A DNA stretch of 64,000 nucleotides from Streptomyces sp. V3I7 (GCF_030817495.1 NZ_JAUSZK010000001.1:2087001-2151000); one strand, 5' to 3'. Positions 15,916 to 28,600 are shown, numbered from the stretch's first letter. The notes: generated by a model from the sequence alone, not told the origin. Numbers and translations: made by a program.

Positions 15916-18900
15916 ATGAAGCCATCCCAGCTATCCCTAGCGCGAAAGCACAGAAAACGCACAAGACTCTGGCAGGGAGACGGTTCCCGCTACCTCGCGG
16001 GCGGTCTCGCGCTGGCCTTGTCGGTCACACTCATCCAGGGCACGAACGCCGCGTTCGCGGCGCAGTCCGAGCCGCCCCAGGTGTCGAAGGCACCGAAGGC
16101 TCCGGCCGCAACCCAGGCCCCGGACATCGCGTCGGCGAGGGTGGCAGCCCGCCTGTCGGGTAAGCGCGTTGAAGCCCTGTCGGAGAGGACGGAGACGTCG
16201 ACGACGTGGGCCAATAAGAACGGCAGCCTGACAACGGAGCTGTCGGCTGGCCCGGTCCGCTTCAAACGGGACGGCAAGTGGGTCAACGTCGATGTGAGGC
16301 TGCGCAAGTCCGGTGGCGGTGTGGAGCCCGTGGCGCATCCCAACGGGCTTGTCTTGGCGGGCAAGGCAGGCACTCCCGTGAAGTCGCTGAAAGCGGCTCA
16401 GGATGCCAAGGCCGTCGACCTGGTGACGTTGGGCGACGGCGACGAGCAGATCAGCCTTCAGTGGAAGGGGGGGCTGCCCGCGCCGAGGCTGAGCGGGACG
16501 CGGGCGGAGTACGTCAACGCCGTGCCCGGAGCGGACGTGGTGATCGAGGCGACCCGTACGGGCTTCGAGCAGTACGTGAAGATCAAGCAGAGGCCAAAGG
16601 GGCAGGAAGGTTCCTCCTACACTCTGCCGCTTCAGGCCGAGGGCCTGAAGGTGAGGAAACTGCCGGACGGCAGCGTGCAGTTCACCGACAAGAAGAACAA
16701 GCGACGGGCTACGATGCCCGCCCCTGTCATGTGGGACTCCACCGTTGATGAGCTCTCCGGTGAACACACCCGTCGCGTGCCGGTGAAGATGAAGGTGGTG
16801 AAGAAGAAGGGCGACGCCGTCGACTTGGTAGTCACCCCGAACGCCAAATTCCTCGCCGACCCTAAGACCAAGTTCCCGGTAACGGTTGACCCGTCCACCT
16901 CCTCGCTGGCCAACGTCTTCGACACCTACGTTCAGCAGGGCGAGACCGTCGACTGGTCCAACGACACCGAACTCGACTTGGGCGACCCCGGCACAGTCAA
17001 CGCCGACGGCTCCCCGCGCTACGCGCGTTCCTTCATCACCTGGGACACCACTCCCGTGCGCGACGCGCTGGTGAAGGACGCGAAGTTGAGCCTGTACAAC
17101 TTCCACTCTGGCAACACGGACTGCTCCGCGGCGGCATGGTCCGTGTGGGCGACCGGTGCGCCGTCGACGTCGTCGAGATGGACCAACCAGCCGGAGTGGC
17201 TCCAGGAGTACGCCACGTCGACCGAGACCGCGGGCCGGGACAACTGTGGCGGTGACGGCTGGATCAACGCGGATGTAACCGACCTGGTCCAAATGTGGGC
17301 GTCGGCGATGAACACCCGCTCACACATGGGCCTGCGTGCCCCGTCGCCGGAAACGATGGAGTGGAAGCAGGTCAACTCCGCAAATGCGGCGTCGAACCCG
17401 CCGAAGCTGACGGTTACGTACAACTTCCGTCCCAAGACAGGCACCAACCAGGAGGCCGGTCCGCCGTTCTTCTCCTATGGCGGTGACTACGCCGTCAATA
17501 CCACAACGCCGACGCTGCGGGACACCTTCGTCGATGTCAACGGCGACACGGTCATCGGTGCCTTCCAGATCGCCGATTCCGCCAGCGGCTCGCAGGTCGG
17601 CGACATCCTCACCTCCGAGTACACGACCTCCGGCGCGCCGGCCTCGGTCAAGGTGCCGTCGGGCCTTCTGGCCAACGGCAAGACCTATAAGTTCCGTACC
17701 TCCCCGTACGATGGGACGGACTACAACCTCGACTGGTCAGCGTGGAAGACGTTCACCGTCGACACCAGCGCCCCCTCTTCCCCGGAGTCCATCACCTCCA
17801 CCGACTACCCGAGCGGGCAGTGGGTCAAGGGCGCGGGTCAGGCGGGTACCTTCACCGTTACCCCGCCCTCCGGCACCGATCACCAGTGGTTGGAGTGGTC
17901 GCTGGACGGCGTGACCTGGACCAAGGTCACCACGGACGGCGCAAGCGCCGCGAAGAGCATCAGCGTGACTCCACCCAAGGACGGCACGCACACGCTGCAG
18001 GTCCGCTCAGCGGATAAGGCGGACAACAAGTCCGAGGCCAAGGAGTACGTCTTCCACGCCGGACCGGGTGGCTTCCTCCAGCCGTCCGAGGGCGAGCGGA
18101 CCGCACGTCGGCTGCCGCTTGTCGCCGAGGCCGAGTCGGGCAAGTACGACCAGGTGTCGTTCTCCTGGCGGCGTTCGGAGGCCGACGACTGGGTGAAGAT
18201 CCCGGTCGCTGACGTCACCTCCGGCGGCACCGCGCTAACCGCCTGGCCCGTGCCCCTGACCAATGGCAAGAACTCCGCACTGGTATGGAACGCGACCGGC
18301 ACCGTTGACCCGGACGGTTCGGTCCAGATCAAGGCCGACTTCACCGGCCCCGGCTCGGCCGCTGGCAGCACCGAACCGCTGACCGTCGTCGTGGACCGCA
18401 GCGCCGACGCGGCGTCGACGACCGACATCGGACCCGGCTCGCTCAACCTACTCACCGGTGACTACACGCTCTCCGCCGAGGACGCCTCGTTCTTCGGCAT
18501 GAGCGTCACCCGCGGCATCTCCTCGCGCGCCCCCGGCGAGGGCGCTCAGCAGGAGGGCCAAGCCGCTATATTCGGTAAGGAATGGACTTCCGGCACGGTC
18601 GCGGCGGTATCCCAGTCCGACTACACCTACCTGGAGAAAGTCTCTGACACAGCCGTGCGGGTGGTGACGCAGGACCAGCGGCAGTTGAGCTTCACCGCGA
18701 ACGCCGGGGAGACCGGTTGGATCGGCGAACCCGGAGCCGAGGCACTGACGCTCAAGGGCGCCTTCTCCGGGTCCTTCACGCTGACCGACACCAGCGGCAC
18801 GGTGACCACCTTCACCAAGCCGGCCACGGCCTCGACGACCTGGCAGGTGACCGGCTCACTGCTGAACGGCCTCACCAACTCGACCACCACAATCTCCTCT

Positions 18901-21900
18901 GAGACCGTGGAGGTTGACGGCAAGACACTGGCCCGTCCCAAGCGGATCATCGCCCCCACGTCCGCCGCCACTGCGGCCGCGTGCGAGGCGGATCCGGCGA
19001 CAAAGGGGTGCCGGGTCCTGGAGTTCGTGTACGCCACGTCCACCACGGCCACCGGCACGGAGACCGATGCCGAGTTTGGTGACTTCACAGGCCAGGTCAA
19101 GCAGATCCGGCTTTGGGCCACCGAGCCCGGCGCGAGCGCCGCGACCGCGACCGCCGTGGCCGCCTACCGCTATGACTCTCAGGGACGGCTGCGCCAGACC
19201 TGGGACCCACGGATCGGACAGCAGGCGGAGACCAAGTACGCCTACCAAGAAGACCGGATCACCTGGCTCGACCCAGCCGGGCACCTGCCATACACCTTCT
19301 CCTATGGTAACGCGGACAGCGGTTCCGCTGCAGGCGAGGGCATGCTTTTGAAAGTCTCCCAGCCGCGGCTGAAGCAAGGGTCGACCGACGAGACCGACGG
19401 CAATTCCGTCACCAGCGTGGTCTACGGCGTTCCGCTCAGCGGCTCCAGGGCACCGTACGCAATGGATGCCACGCGCATCGCGTCCTGGGGCCAGAGCGAC
19501 GCGCCCACCGATGCCACCGCCGTATTCCCGGCCGACTCCGTGCCAGCCTCGAACTCCGGTGCCGACTTGGGCGCCGGCGACTACCAGCGGGCGAGCATCA
19601 ACTACCTGAACGCCTCTGGCCGCCAGGTGAACACGGGCGCGCCGGGCGGGCACATCTCCACAGTCGAGTACAACCGGTTCGGCGCCGTTGTACGCGAACT
19701 ATCCGCGGCCAACCGAGCGTTGGCGCTCGGCGGAACCACCGTGCAAAACGCGACCCTGACCGAACTGGGCATCATAGACCTGTCATCGGCCGAGCGGGCG
19801 GACCTGCTCTCCACCACGACGCTCCACAACGAGTCGGGCACCCGCGTGGAGGAGGTGTTTGGCCCCCTGCACCGACTGGACCTAACGGAGGACCTCAAGG
19901 ACGGCAACACCGTACTGGCCGAGGCGGGTTCCTCGGTTCCCGGGCGCAGCTGGACGGTCAACGAGTTCGATGAGGGCCGTCCCACCGACGGCACGGCGGT
20001 CGCGAAGAACCAGATCACCCGGACCGAAACCGGCGTCCGCGTGCGTGACCACTACTCGGTCATGGGTGACAAGCGGGTGACCGAGACCCAGTACGACTGG
20101 ACCAAGGGTCTGCCCACCCGTACCATCCAGGACCCGGGAGGCCTGAACCTCACGACCACTACGGCATACAACGCCGAGGGCCGAGCGACGGCCGTCGTAC
20201 CGCCCGATGGGACGGGCGAGGACGCCGCGTCCAGGGTGGTCACGTACTGGAAGGCGACAGGTACCGGCCGGTGCGAGGGACGTCCCGAATGGGCCGGCCT
20301 GGAGTGCTGGGCCGGACCCGCCGGCGCGATCACGGGCGGCGGCGACAACCCCACCGAGGCAACCGGCGCAACCAGCGAGTACAGCTACTACGGCAACGTC
20401 ACCAAGCGCACGGAGGACGCCAACGGCGTGGCTCGTACAACCACCGTCCAATACGACGCGGCCGGCCGACCCACCACGACCACGGTGACCGGCGGCCTGG
20501 GCACGGCGGTAGCCGGTTTCCACCACCACGTACGACCCAGAGTCCGGTCAGGTCATCAAAATCAGCTCGAACACCGGAGGGACGGTCACCAAGGCCTACG
20601 ACGCCCTCGGTCGGCAGATCTCCTACACCGACGCCGACGGCGGAACCACGACCACCGAGTACGACCTACTCGACCGGGTCGTCAAGGAAATCGACAGCGT
20701 CCCGTCCACCATCACGTACACCTACGACACCGCGGTCGACCCGCGCGGTGTGCTGACGAAGGCGAGCGACTCGGTCGCCGGTGACTTCAGCGCCACGTAC
20801 GACGCCGACGGCGCCGTCACCGCGGAGAAGCTCCCAGGCGGCTACAGGCTGGCCGTCGACACGGACCCCACGGGAGCGGTCGTCAGTCGCGCCTACACCC
20901 GCGACAGCGACGGCGCCTCGGTTTACGCCGACACCGTCGCCCGGTCCGCGCACGGACAAGTGCTCCGGCACGCTGGCTGGTCGGAGCAGAACTACCGATA
21001 CGACGCCGTCGGCCGGCTGTCGTCTGTCGATGACACGGTCGGAACCCTCTGCACTCGGCGTTCCTACACCTTCGATAAGCGGGCCAACCGCACCTCGCTG
21101 ACCACCGCCACCGCCGAAGCCGGCGCGGCCTGCCCGACCACGGGAGGAACCACTCAGAACCACACCTACGACAGTTACGACCGCATCACCGACTCGGGCT
21201 ACACGTACGACGCCCTAGGCCGGACCACGGCGGCGCCGGGCAACGGCACCATCGGCTACTACACCAACGACCTCGTCCGACAGCAGACCTCTGCGGGCAA
21301 CCGTCAGACCTGGTCCCTGGACGCCCTGCACCGCTTCCGGGGCTGGACGCTGGAGACCTCGGCCGACGGCAGCACCTGGAACGAGACCGCGTCGAAGCTC
21401 AACCACTACGACGACGACGGCGACAACCCCCGCTGGATCGTGGAGAACGCGTCGAGCGGTCTAGTGACCCGAAATGTCCGCTCAGCAAGCGGCGATCTGG
21501 GAGCCACGACCGCCAAGTCCGGCGAGACCGTGCTCCAGTTCACCTCGGTGCACGGGGACGTCGCGCTCCGGCTCCCGCTGGACGCCTCGACGGCGCCCGT
21601 CGCTCTCGACAGCGACGAGTACGGGAAGAGCAGGGCGGGACAGCAGGCCACGCGTTACGGCTGGCTGGGCAACCACCAGCGGTCGTCCGAGACGGTGAGT
21701 TCGCTCATGCTCATGGGCGTGCGCCTCTACAACCCGGACACCGGACGCTTCCTCTCGGTCGACCCCATCTACGGCGGGAACGAGAACGCCTACGAGTACT
21801 GCGGCGGCGATCCGATTGGGTGCACCGACCTCACTGGCAAGCTGCGCGTTCGCTGGTGGAAGCCGTGGTGGTCCTCGCAGTACTTCATCAGGCTCGATCT

Positions 21901-22162
21901 GAACAGGTCCGAGACTCGCTGGGTGGCGTTCGGCACCGGAAGCGCGGCGGCGTTCGTCGGTTGGGCCAAGGATATTAAGTGGATCCCCGCTACATGGAAG
22001 CACGCCATCACCGCGATCCGTGGCTACCTCTGGTACTTCACCACAGTGGCCGCGTACGCGGTGGCTCGCGGGAAGTGCACCTCCATCATCTCCGGAGCCA
22101 TGAGACTGGGAGGCAATGTATACATTCCCATCCCACCGACCATCTGGACGCGCAGATGCTGA
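15916..22162 (+). pseudogene. Large secreted RHS/YD-repeat protein with frameshift near 20515
   Basis: Together the two frames encode about 2,080 aa. A basic N-terminus and hydrophobic segment (LAGGLALALSVTLIQG) ending near AAFAAQS form a signal peptide. A DNRLRE-type adhesion domain follows (about residues 320-500), then fibronectin-like stretches, then many YD repeats (EYNRFGAVVREL; YDAAGRPTTT; YDALGRQISY). The RHS-associated core is RLYNPDTGRFLSVDPIYGG near the end, with a ~105-aa variable C-terminal module after GCTDLTGKL. The frame changes near 20511-20518 (GTAVA to VSTTTYDPE): one extra G. Either the gene is broken, or the base is an error. The variable end may be a toxin tip; no known toxin motif was recognised. 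Confidence 0.8.
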
Positions 22163-22353
22163 ATCAACTGACTGAGGCGGCGAAGCATCGACTCGCACTA
22201 ACCGCCGAGATAGGCGCCGCCGCGGCGCTGGCGGCCCTGGCCATCACTCTCGCGGTCCAGCACGAGACGGCCCTCGCCGTGGTCCTGGCCGCGGGCTGCG
22301 CATCGTTCGTCTTCGACGCGACGCGACGGTTCCGCAGGACCGGCAGGGACTAA
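22156..22353 (+). CDS. Small two-helix membrane protein downstream of RHS gene (possible immunity)
   Basis: 65 aa from ATG 22156, which overlaps the RHS stop by 7 bases (ATGCTGA). It has a short amphipathic start (LNQLTEAAKHRLALTAEIG) and two hydrophobic segments (AAAALAALAITLAV; TALAVVLAAGCASFVF) followed by a basic tail (DATRRFRRTGRD). Position directly after a polymorphic-toxin-like C-terminus and translational coupling are what an immunity gene would show, but no known family supports it. Confidence 0.5.
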   Translation: MLNQLTEAAKHRLALTAEIGAAAALAALAITLAVQHETALAVVLAAGCASFVFDATRRFRRTGRD

Positions 22354-22366
22354 CGTTGGAAGCCGG

Positions 22367-22395
22367 CCGGGGCGCCCCACTCGTGAGCGCCCCGG
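22367..22395 (+). terminator. Hairpin after the RHS operon
   Basis: A 9-bp perfect stem (CCGGGGCGC, 22367-22375, with GCGCCCCGG, 22387-22395) and an 11-base loop lie 14 bases after the small membrane gene. There is no T-run, as is common for Streptomyces terminators. Confidence 0.6.
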
Positions 22396-22658
22396 CTCTC
22401 GTCACCCGCGGTCATGAAACCGCGACACGATCGGCCAGATCCCTGCGCCACCGACGCGAACGCGGCGAAGCTCAGGCGTCGTACACCTGCATGTCTGTCT
22501 GTGTGCAGATGGCGTTGTTCTGGAACGTTCACCAGATGAGTCCCTGATAATGACGTGCCCACGGCAGTTCATTACCTGACATACTCATCAAGCTTTCTTT
22601 ACAGCAGCATCGCAAATGTGAAGGTCCTTGGAATTCTTGAAGTCTTAGGGGGAAGGGT

Positions 22659-24944
22659 GTGCGGTCAGGTATGAGAGTGCGTCGTTGGTGGGGGGCAGGC
22701 GCGGTCGTCGCTGCGGCCGTGTGCGGGACGTTGGTGGCTCAGGGGTTGATCGGGGGATCTGCCAGCGATGGGGATGGCGACGGCAAGCCCGGACCGGTCA
22801 GGAACGAGGTCCGTTCGACCGCGCTGAAAAGGAGCGGTGACGGGGATTCCGCGACGCTGGGGCGGCGGAACGCCGAGACCTTCAGCATGCTTGGAGTCAC
22901 CTGGCAGAAGCCTTCTGACAAGGTGACCGGCAAGGTCGAGGTGCGCACGCGGGCAGTCAATTCGGGTAAGTGGTCGGACTGGCTGACTCTGGGCAGCGAC
23001 AACGGCGAGAGGGAAGACGGTGCGGCTCGGGGCGGAACCGAACCCGCGTGGGTGGGACCGTCCAACGGCGTCGAGGTCCGCGTGAACGGGAAGCCGAAGA
23101 CGCAACTGCCCCGGGGACTCCGCGTGGACATGATCGGCTCCGCAGGCAGATCCGGCTCCGCAGGTGACGTCGAGCCTGCGGCATTCATTGCCGAAGGAAG
23201 CGACCCCACCTCCTCAGAGTCGCCGACCTCGGAAGCGACCGACGGCACCACCAGTGAGCCGTCCTCCTCGGAATCGACGACCGCCGAGCCCTCCACCTCC
23301 GAGTCGGCGTCGGCCTCTGAGTCTCCGTCGGAGAGCGCCACTCCCAGCGATTCGGCGAGCGACTCCGCCTCCTCCTCGCCGTCCGCGACCGAGCCGACCA
23401 CGCCCACTATCCCACCGTCCACCGTGCCGCAGCCGCCGATCACCCCGCGCTCCGGGTGGGGTGCGGACGAGTCGCTCAGCCCGGAGGCGCCGAGCTATCT
23501 GCCGGGTGGAAAGATCAAGGCGGTGGTGGTACACCACACCGCCCAAAGCAACACGTACACATGCGACGAGGCTCCATCCATCATCAACGCCATCTACACC
23601 TACGATGTGACGACGCTGGGCTGGAAGGACCTCGGCTACAACTTCGTCGTCGACAAGTGCGGGACGGTGTACGAGGGTCGCAAGGGCGGCGTCGATCTGC
23701 CGGTCGTGGGCGCGCACGCCTACGGCTTCAACTCCCAGACCACCGGCATCGCGGTCATTGGCACGTACACCGACTCCGCCCCCTCGCAGGCTGCGCTGAC
23801 CTCGGTCGCCCGTCTCGCCGCGTGGAAGCTGGGCCAGTATGGCGTCGACCCAGACTCGACCGTCACCCTCACCACCGCCGTGGACGGCCAGAACCTCGCT
23901 GGCAAGACGTGGGGCCCGGGCGAGGAACTGAGCTTCCCGGCGATTCACGGCCACCGCGACGGCTACAACACTCTTTGCCCAGGCGACGCCTTCTACGCCG
24001 CACTCGACACGGTCCGCAGCTTGGCCGCTGGCCCGGTCACCGGGCTCACGCTCACCTCCGTCACCGGCACGGGCCTGATCGGCTCGACCCCGTACACCAA
24101 CGGCCCCGTCACGATGAACTGGTCGGCGACGACCCCGGCCTCGCTGATCTCGAAGTATGAAGTGCTGGTTGACGGGAAGTCAGTGACCATCACTGAGGGC
24201 AGTGCGACATCCGCCAAGGTGACACTGGCCGCCGGCACCCACCAATTGCAGGTCAAAGCAGTGCACCAGTCCGGGCGCACCGCGACCAGCGCGGCCGTCA
24301 CCGTGGTCGCTGAGACCACCGCGCCCACCTTCACGACCAAGCCGAACCTGGCCCTTCGCACCGGCACCGTGAACACCACGGCCGTCCCGCTGACCCTGAA
24401 CTGGAAGGCGACCGACACAGCCGCCCTGAAGGACGTACTCCTTACCACCCCAGTCACGAAGACATACGGGCCGACCGTGACCACCGCTCAGCACACGGCC
24501 AAGCCCGGCACCGCGACCGTGTGGTCTCTGAAGGCGTACGACCTGGCCGGCAACACCGCCACCGCCTCGACCTCGGGCACCCCGGTGATTCTCCAGGAGA
24601 CCGCAGCTACCCGGTCCGGGACCTGGACGGCCAAGTCGTCCACCAGCTACCTGGGCGGCAAGTCCCTCACCAGCAAAACCAAGAACGCTTCGCTGGCCTG
24701 GACCTTCACCGGCCGTTCAGTCGCCTGGGTGGTGTCCAGGGCCGCAACCTCAGGCCAGGCGTATATCTACGTCGACGGCAAGAAGGTGGCGACCGCAGAT
24801 CTGAAGTCATCCACCACGGCCTACCGAAACGCGATCTGGACCAAGACCTGGCCCGCCAGTACGAAGCACACAGTCAAGATCGTGCTGCTGGGCACGTCAG
24901 GGCGGCCCACGGTCACCACTGACGGCATCGTGTACCTCAAGTAG
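22659..24944 (+). CDS. Secreted peptidoglycan-recognition N-acetylmuramoyl-L-alanine amidase
   Basis: 761 aa. It begins with a signal peptide (basic start, then AGAVVAAAVCGTLVAQG). An Ig-like N-terminal domain is followed by a long Ser/Thr/Glu/Pro linker (about residues 180-265). The amidase_2/PGRP domain (about 268-450) has zinc ligands in VVVHHTAQ, PAIHGHRD and TLCPGD, and the family ITPRSGWGADES start. The remaining part has two Ig-like domains (VTGLTLTSV..., KYEVLVDGKSV) and a beta-rich end with YIYVDGKKV. It would cleave the lactyl-peptide amide of murein outside the cell. GTG 22659 is chosen for AGGGGGA at 22647-22653; ATG 22671 is possible. No cell-wall anchor motif is seen. Confidence 0.85.
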   Translation: MRSGMRVRRWWGAGAVVAAAVCGTLVAQGLIGGSASDGDGDGKPGPVRNEVRSTALKRSGDGDSATLGRRNAETFSMLGVTWQKPSDKVTGKVEVRTRAVNSGKWSDWLTLGSDNGEREDGAARGGTEPAWVGPSNGVEVRVNGKPKTQLPRGLRVDMIGSAGRSGSAGDVEPAAFIAEGSDPTSSESPTSEATDGTTSEPSSSESTTAEPSTSESASASESPSESATPSDSASDSASSSPSATEPTTPTIPPSTVPQPPITPRSGWGADESLSPEAPSYLPGGKIKAVVVHHTAQSNTYTCDEAPSIINAIYTYDVTTLGWKDLGYNFVVDKCGTVYEGRKGGVDLPVVGAHAYGFNSQTTGIAVIGTYTDSAPSQAALTSVARLAAWKLGQYGVDPDSTVTLTTAVDGQNLAGKTWGPGEELSFPAIHGHRDGYNTLCPGDAFYAALDTVRSLAAGPVTGLTLTSVTGTGLIGSTPYTNGPVTMNWSATTPASLISKYEVLVDGKSVTITEGSATSAKVTLAAGTHQLQVKAVHQSGRTATSAAVTVVAETTAPTFTTKPNLALRTGTVNTTAVPLTLNWKATDTAALKDVLLTTPVTKTYGPTVTTAQHTAKPGTATVWSLKAYDLAGNTATASTSGTPVILQETAATRSGTWTAKSSTSYLGGKSLTSKTKNASLAWTFTGRSVAWVVSRAATSGQAYIYVDGKKVATADLKSSTTAYRNAIWTKTWPASTKHTVKIVLLGTSGRPTVTTDGIVYLK

Positions 24945-25013
24945 GCAACACTCATCGACGAGGACCTGGAAGCGTCCCTGGTAGCCCGCAAGGGCAGACC
25001 ATGCCCCCAGGGT

Positions 25014-25311
25014 TCAGACCTCAGACAAGGGCCGCCCGGTCTGCCGGGCGGCCCTTGCGCTTCCCATATCCACGGGGCAGCGAGCAACGCGGCGGGCCAG
25101 GACGAGCCCATGGGTGCAGTCCGGGCACCGGCCCGGGCGAGCGGTGGAAACCGTCTCCACCACCAGGACGTCGGAGGAGCCGCTGACGCGCTCCACTTGT
25201 CATCGGATGGACCCCGAAGTCGGTGGCCACCTGCTCCACCGTCACCCCCGGGCCGCGGTTCCGCGCGACCCGCACGACGTCCTCGCGGAACTCTTCCGGA
25301 TAAGGCTTGGG
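25014..25311 (-). mobile_element. Fused remnants of IS transposase genes
   Basis: On the minus strand 25311 to about 25199 encodes VPKPYPEEFREDVVRVARN and EQVATDFGVHPMT, the helix-turn-helix start of an IS3-family OrfA, cut after about 38 codons. It is followed by a different frame (25196-25014) with ETVSTARPGRCPDCTHG, perhaps the zinc-binding start of an ISL3-type transposase. Neither part can be active. The debris lies between the amidase gene and the array 1 leader. Confidence 0.5.
25027..25056 (+). terminator. Strong 13-bp hairpin downstream of the amidase gene
   Basis: AAGGGCCGCCCGG (25027-25039), loop TCTG, then CCGGGCGGCCCTT (25044-25056): a perfect 13-bp stem 82 bases after the amidase stop. 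Likely a bidirectional terminator. It insulates the CRISPR leader from the amidase transcript. Confidence 0.75.
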
Positions 25312-25489
25312 CACAGCGACATCCTTCCCACCCGCCCTACAGGGCAAGCCAGTTCAAATGTCACCCGATCATGCAGCAGACCCATCGCTTCAACTCGCGC
25401 TCCCCACCACAGGACCATGATCGACGATCACGACTCGACGCCTCACCGCCTACCGTGCACGAGCTCGTTAGGAAGTAAGAACGGTGACG

Positions 25490-25675
25490 TGCGCCAGATT
25501 GCAGAGAGCAGTGGAACACTTCGCCTGCAGGAGGGGCTGTTCTGCGTATATGAGTTATTGCATCGGGATGCCGCTACATCTTGTCAGGTTTGGCGGAGGT
25601 TTGGGGAGAATGCCGGAGTCGGTGAAAGTACTAAGAGTCGAGCTGTGGCGTGGCTAGAGTCGCAGGTCAGTGGGT
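25490..25675 (+). promoter_or_regulatory. Probable leader of CRISPR array 1
   Basis: The stretch directly upstream of the first repeat is AT-richer than the flanks (TATATGAGTTATTGC near 25549) and ends CGCAGGTCAGTGGGT, a form I associate with actinobacterial I-E leaders. The leftmost repeats are the most uniform and the right end is decayed, as expected if this is the leader end. No IHF-type site is expected in Streptomyces. Confidence 0.5.
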
Positions 25676-28600
25676 CTGCTCCCCGCACGCGCGGGGATGG
25701 TCCCCCGTCGACCCGCCCAAGGAGAAGCGCCTGAAGCTGCTCCCCGCACGCGCGGGGATGGTCCCCTGCCCGCCGGCCAGAGCCGTACGGACTGGCTCTG
25801 CTCCCCGCACGCGCGGGGATGGTCCCGGGATGGAGAGCCGCCTGGTGAGGCGGAAGAACTGCTCCCCGCACGCGCGGGGATGGTCCCCACTTCGCCACCT
25901 GGTCCGTGCCGCCGTGCAGCTGCTCCCCGCACGCGCGGGGATGGTCCCGCCGCTCCGGGTCCCACGTCTCGGCGTTCAGCCTGCTCCCCGCACGCGCGGG
26001 GATGGTCCCGCTCTGACCAGCGGCAACGTTCTTCATTTCTGCTGCTCCCCGCACGCGCGGGGATGGTCCCTCACGGCTACGGCGAGGACGAACTCGTTCT
26101 GACTGCTCCCCGCACGCGCGGGGATGGTCCGCAGTGCAACCAGGCCGCCACCGTCGCAGAGGGCTGCTCCCCGCACGCGCGGGGATGGTCCCGCCGATGC
26201 CGCAGGGGGGTTCGTCGTTTCCAGCTGCTCCCCGCACGCGCGGGGATGGTCCCCGTTCTCCGCGCCCGGCTGGAGCCCGAAGTCACTGCTCCCCGCACGC
26301 GCGGGGATGGTCCCCGCCGGCGGTCAACCAGCCGGACCGAGGCTCTCTGCTCCCCGCACGCGCGGGGATGGTCCCTTCTGGCTGATGCTCGCCGCAGTGG
26401 TGACGTTCTGCTCCCCGCACGCGCGGGGATGGTCCCAAGACCAAGACGAAGGCGAAGTGATCAAGGTGCTGCTCCCCGCACGCGCGGGGATGGTCCCATG
26501 GCGCCCGGCCCGACGTCCATCTGGCTGCGCTGCTCCCCGCACGCGCGGGGATGGTCCCCGGTGGGAGTCCCCCTGCCTCGGGGACCAGGTCTGCTCCCCG
26601 CACGCGCGGGGATGGTCCCGGTCTCTCCAGCCATCAGGCTGCCTCCTCCATCTGCTCCCCGCACGCGCGGGGATGGTCCCAGCAGGCTGTAGTCGGAGAT
26701 CGTGACGGTGATCTGCTCCCCGCACGCGCGGGGATGGTCCCCCGGTGGCGCGCTACAAGTTCCGCCCGAGCGACTGCTCCCCGCACGCGCGGGGATGGTC
26801 CCTCTGCCCAGTGGATCGGCCCGCAGTCGGACAGCTGCTCCCCGCACGCGCGGGGATGGTCCCGAAGCTCGGGGTCATCGGTCAGATTCCCGACGCTGCT
26901 CCCCGCACGCGCGGGGATGGTCCCTCGCGGACCTTCAACTTGAGGCCGGACACGTTCTGCTCCCCGCACGCGCGGGGATGGTCCCTCGATGACGATCTCC
27001 TCGTCGCGGGTGTGGAACTGCTCCCCGCACGCGCGGGGATGGTCCCCGTGCTGATGGAGACTTCGTCGTTGAGGCGTTCTGCTCCCCGCACGCGCGGGGA
27101 TGGTCCCACCTGTGGAGCCAGATCCTGCACACGGGTCCACTGCTCCCCGCACGCGCGGGGATGGTCCCGTTATGCGCTAGCCCTTCCCAACTCTTGCCAT
27201 CTGCTCCCCGCACGCGCGGGGATGGTCCCGGCTGGCCGCGGCGGGCCATGAGCTCTATCGCCTGCTCCCCGCACGCGCGGGGATGGTCCCCGGCTGGCCC
27301 TGCCCCGTCGATGACCCAGCACCTGCTCCCCGCACGCGCGGGGATGGTCCCAACCTGATGGCCAACAGCGGGTCGTGGGAGATCTGCTCCCCGCACGCGC
27401 GGGGATGGTCCCCCGACGATCGCGCCGAACAGCACGACGACCGTCTGCTCCCCGCACGCGCGGGGATGGTCCCTCCGTGGGCCAGAAGTGGTTCGACTTC
27501 GGCGGCTGCTCCCCGCACGCGCGGGGATGGTCCCGCGTTGCCGAGCGCCCGGCCGGCCTGCATGGACTGCTCCCCGCACGCGCGGGGATGGTCCCGACCC
27601 TGACCTGGCGCTGGCCCTGGAGGCGAACTGCTCCCCGCACGCGCGGGGATGGTCCCACCCCGGACCGCGTCAACGGCGACGGCTCCACCTGCTCCCCGCA
27701 CGCGCGGGGATGGTCCCGGCGCGGTCTGATAGCGCGCATGAACCAGCTGCTGCTCCCCGCACGCGCGGGGATGGTCCCCTCGTGCCGAAGGGGACGTTGA
27801 CGGGTTTGATCTGCTCCCCGCACGCGCGGGGATGGTCCCAGCACCGCCCTGAAGGTCACCGGGTCCGGCACCCTGCTCCCCGCACGCGCGGGGATGGTCC
27901 CGTCATCATGTGGATCGTCGCGAGCGCGACGAGCTGCTCCCCGCACGCGCGGGGATGGTCCCTGCGAGACCGGCCTCGGACTGCGCCGCCTCATCTGCTC
28001 CCCGCACGCGCGGGGATGGTCCCCGGACCCGTACGAAGCTTCCCGGTGTGTACGACTGCTCCCCGCACGCGCGGGGATGGTCCCTGCAGCTGCTCGGTCA
28101 TGACGCGGCCTCCTCGCTGCTCCCCGCACGCGCGGGGATGGTCCCTCGCGGCGTCATACGGGATCAGCGACGTGCCCCTGCTCCCCGCACGCGCGGGGAT
28201 GGTCCTCCGGCCGGGGGTGGCGGTGAGCCGGTCGATCTCTGCTCCCCGCACGCGCGGGGATGGTCCCATGCTGGACGATGGTTCGGGCGCGGCAGCGATC
28301 TGCTCCCCGCACGCGCGGGGATGGTCCCGTACCGGTCGGCCGCCTGCCATGCGCGGGTCACTGCTCCCCGCACGCGCGGGGATGGTCCCTACGACCACGT
28401 CCTCACGTCGCCGTGCGGGACCTGCTCCCCGCACGCGCGGGGATGGTCCCCGAGCGGTGCACAGCGGCTTGTCGCAGACGAGCTGCTCCCCGCACGGGCG
28501 GGGATGGTCCCTGGGCACTCGGCGGCACCCGCCACGTCCTCATCTGCTCCCCGCACGGGCGGGGATGGTCCCTCCTCGTAGAGGCGCTCGGGAACCTCGA

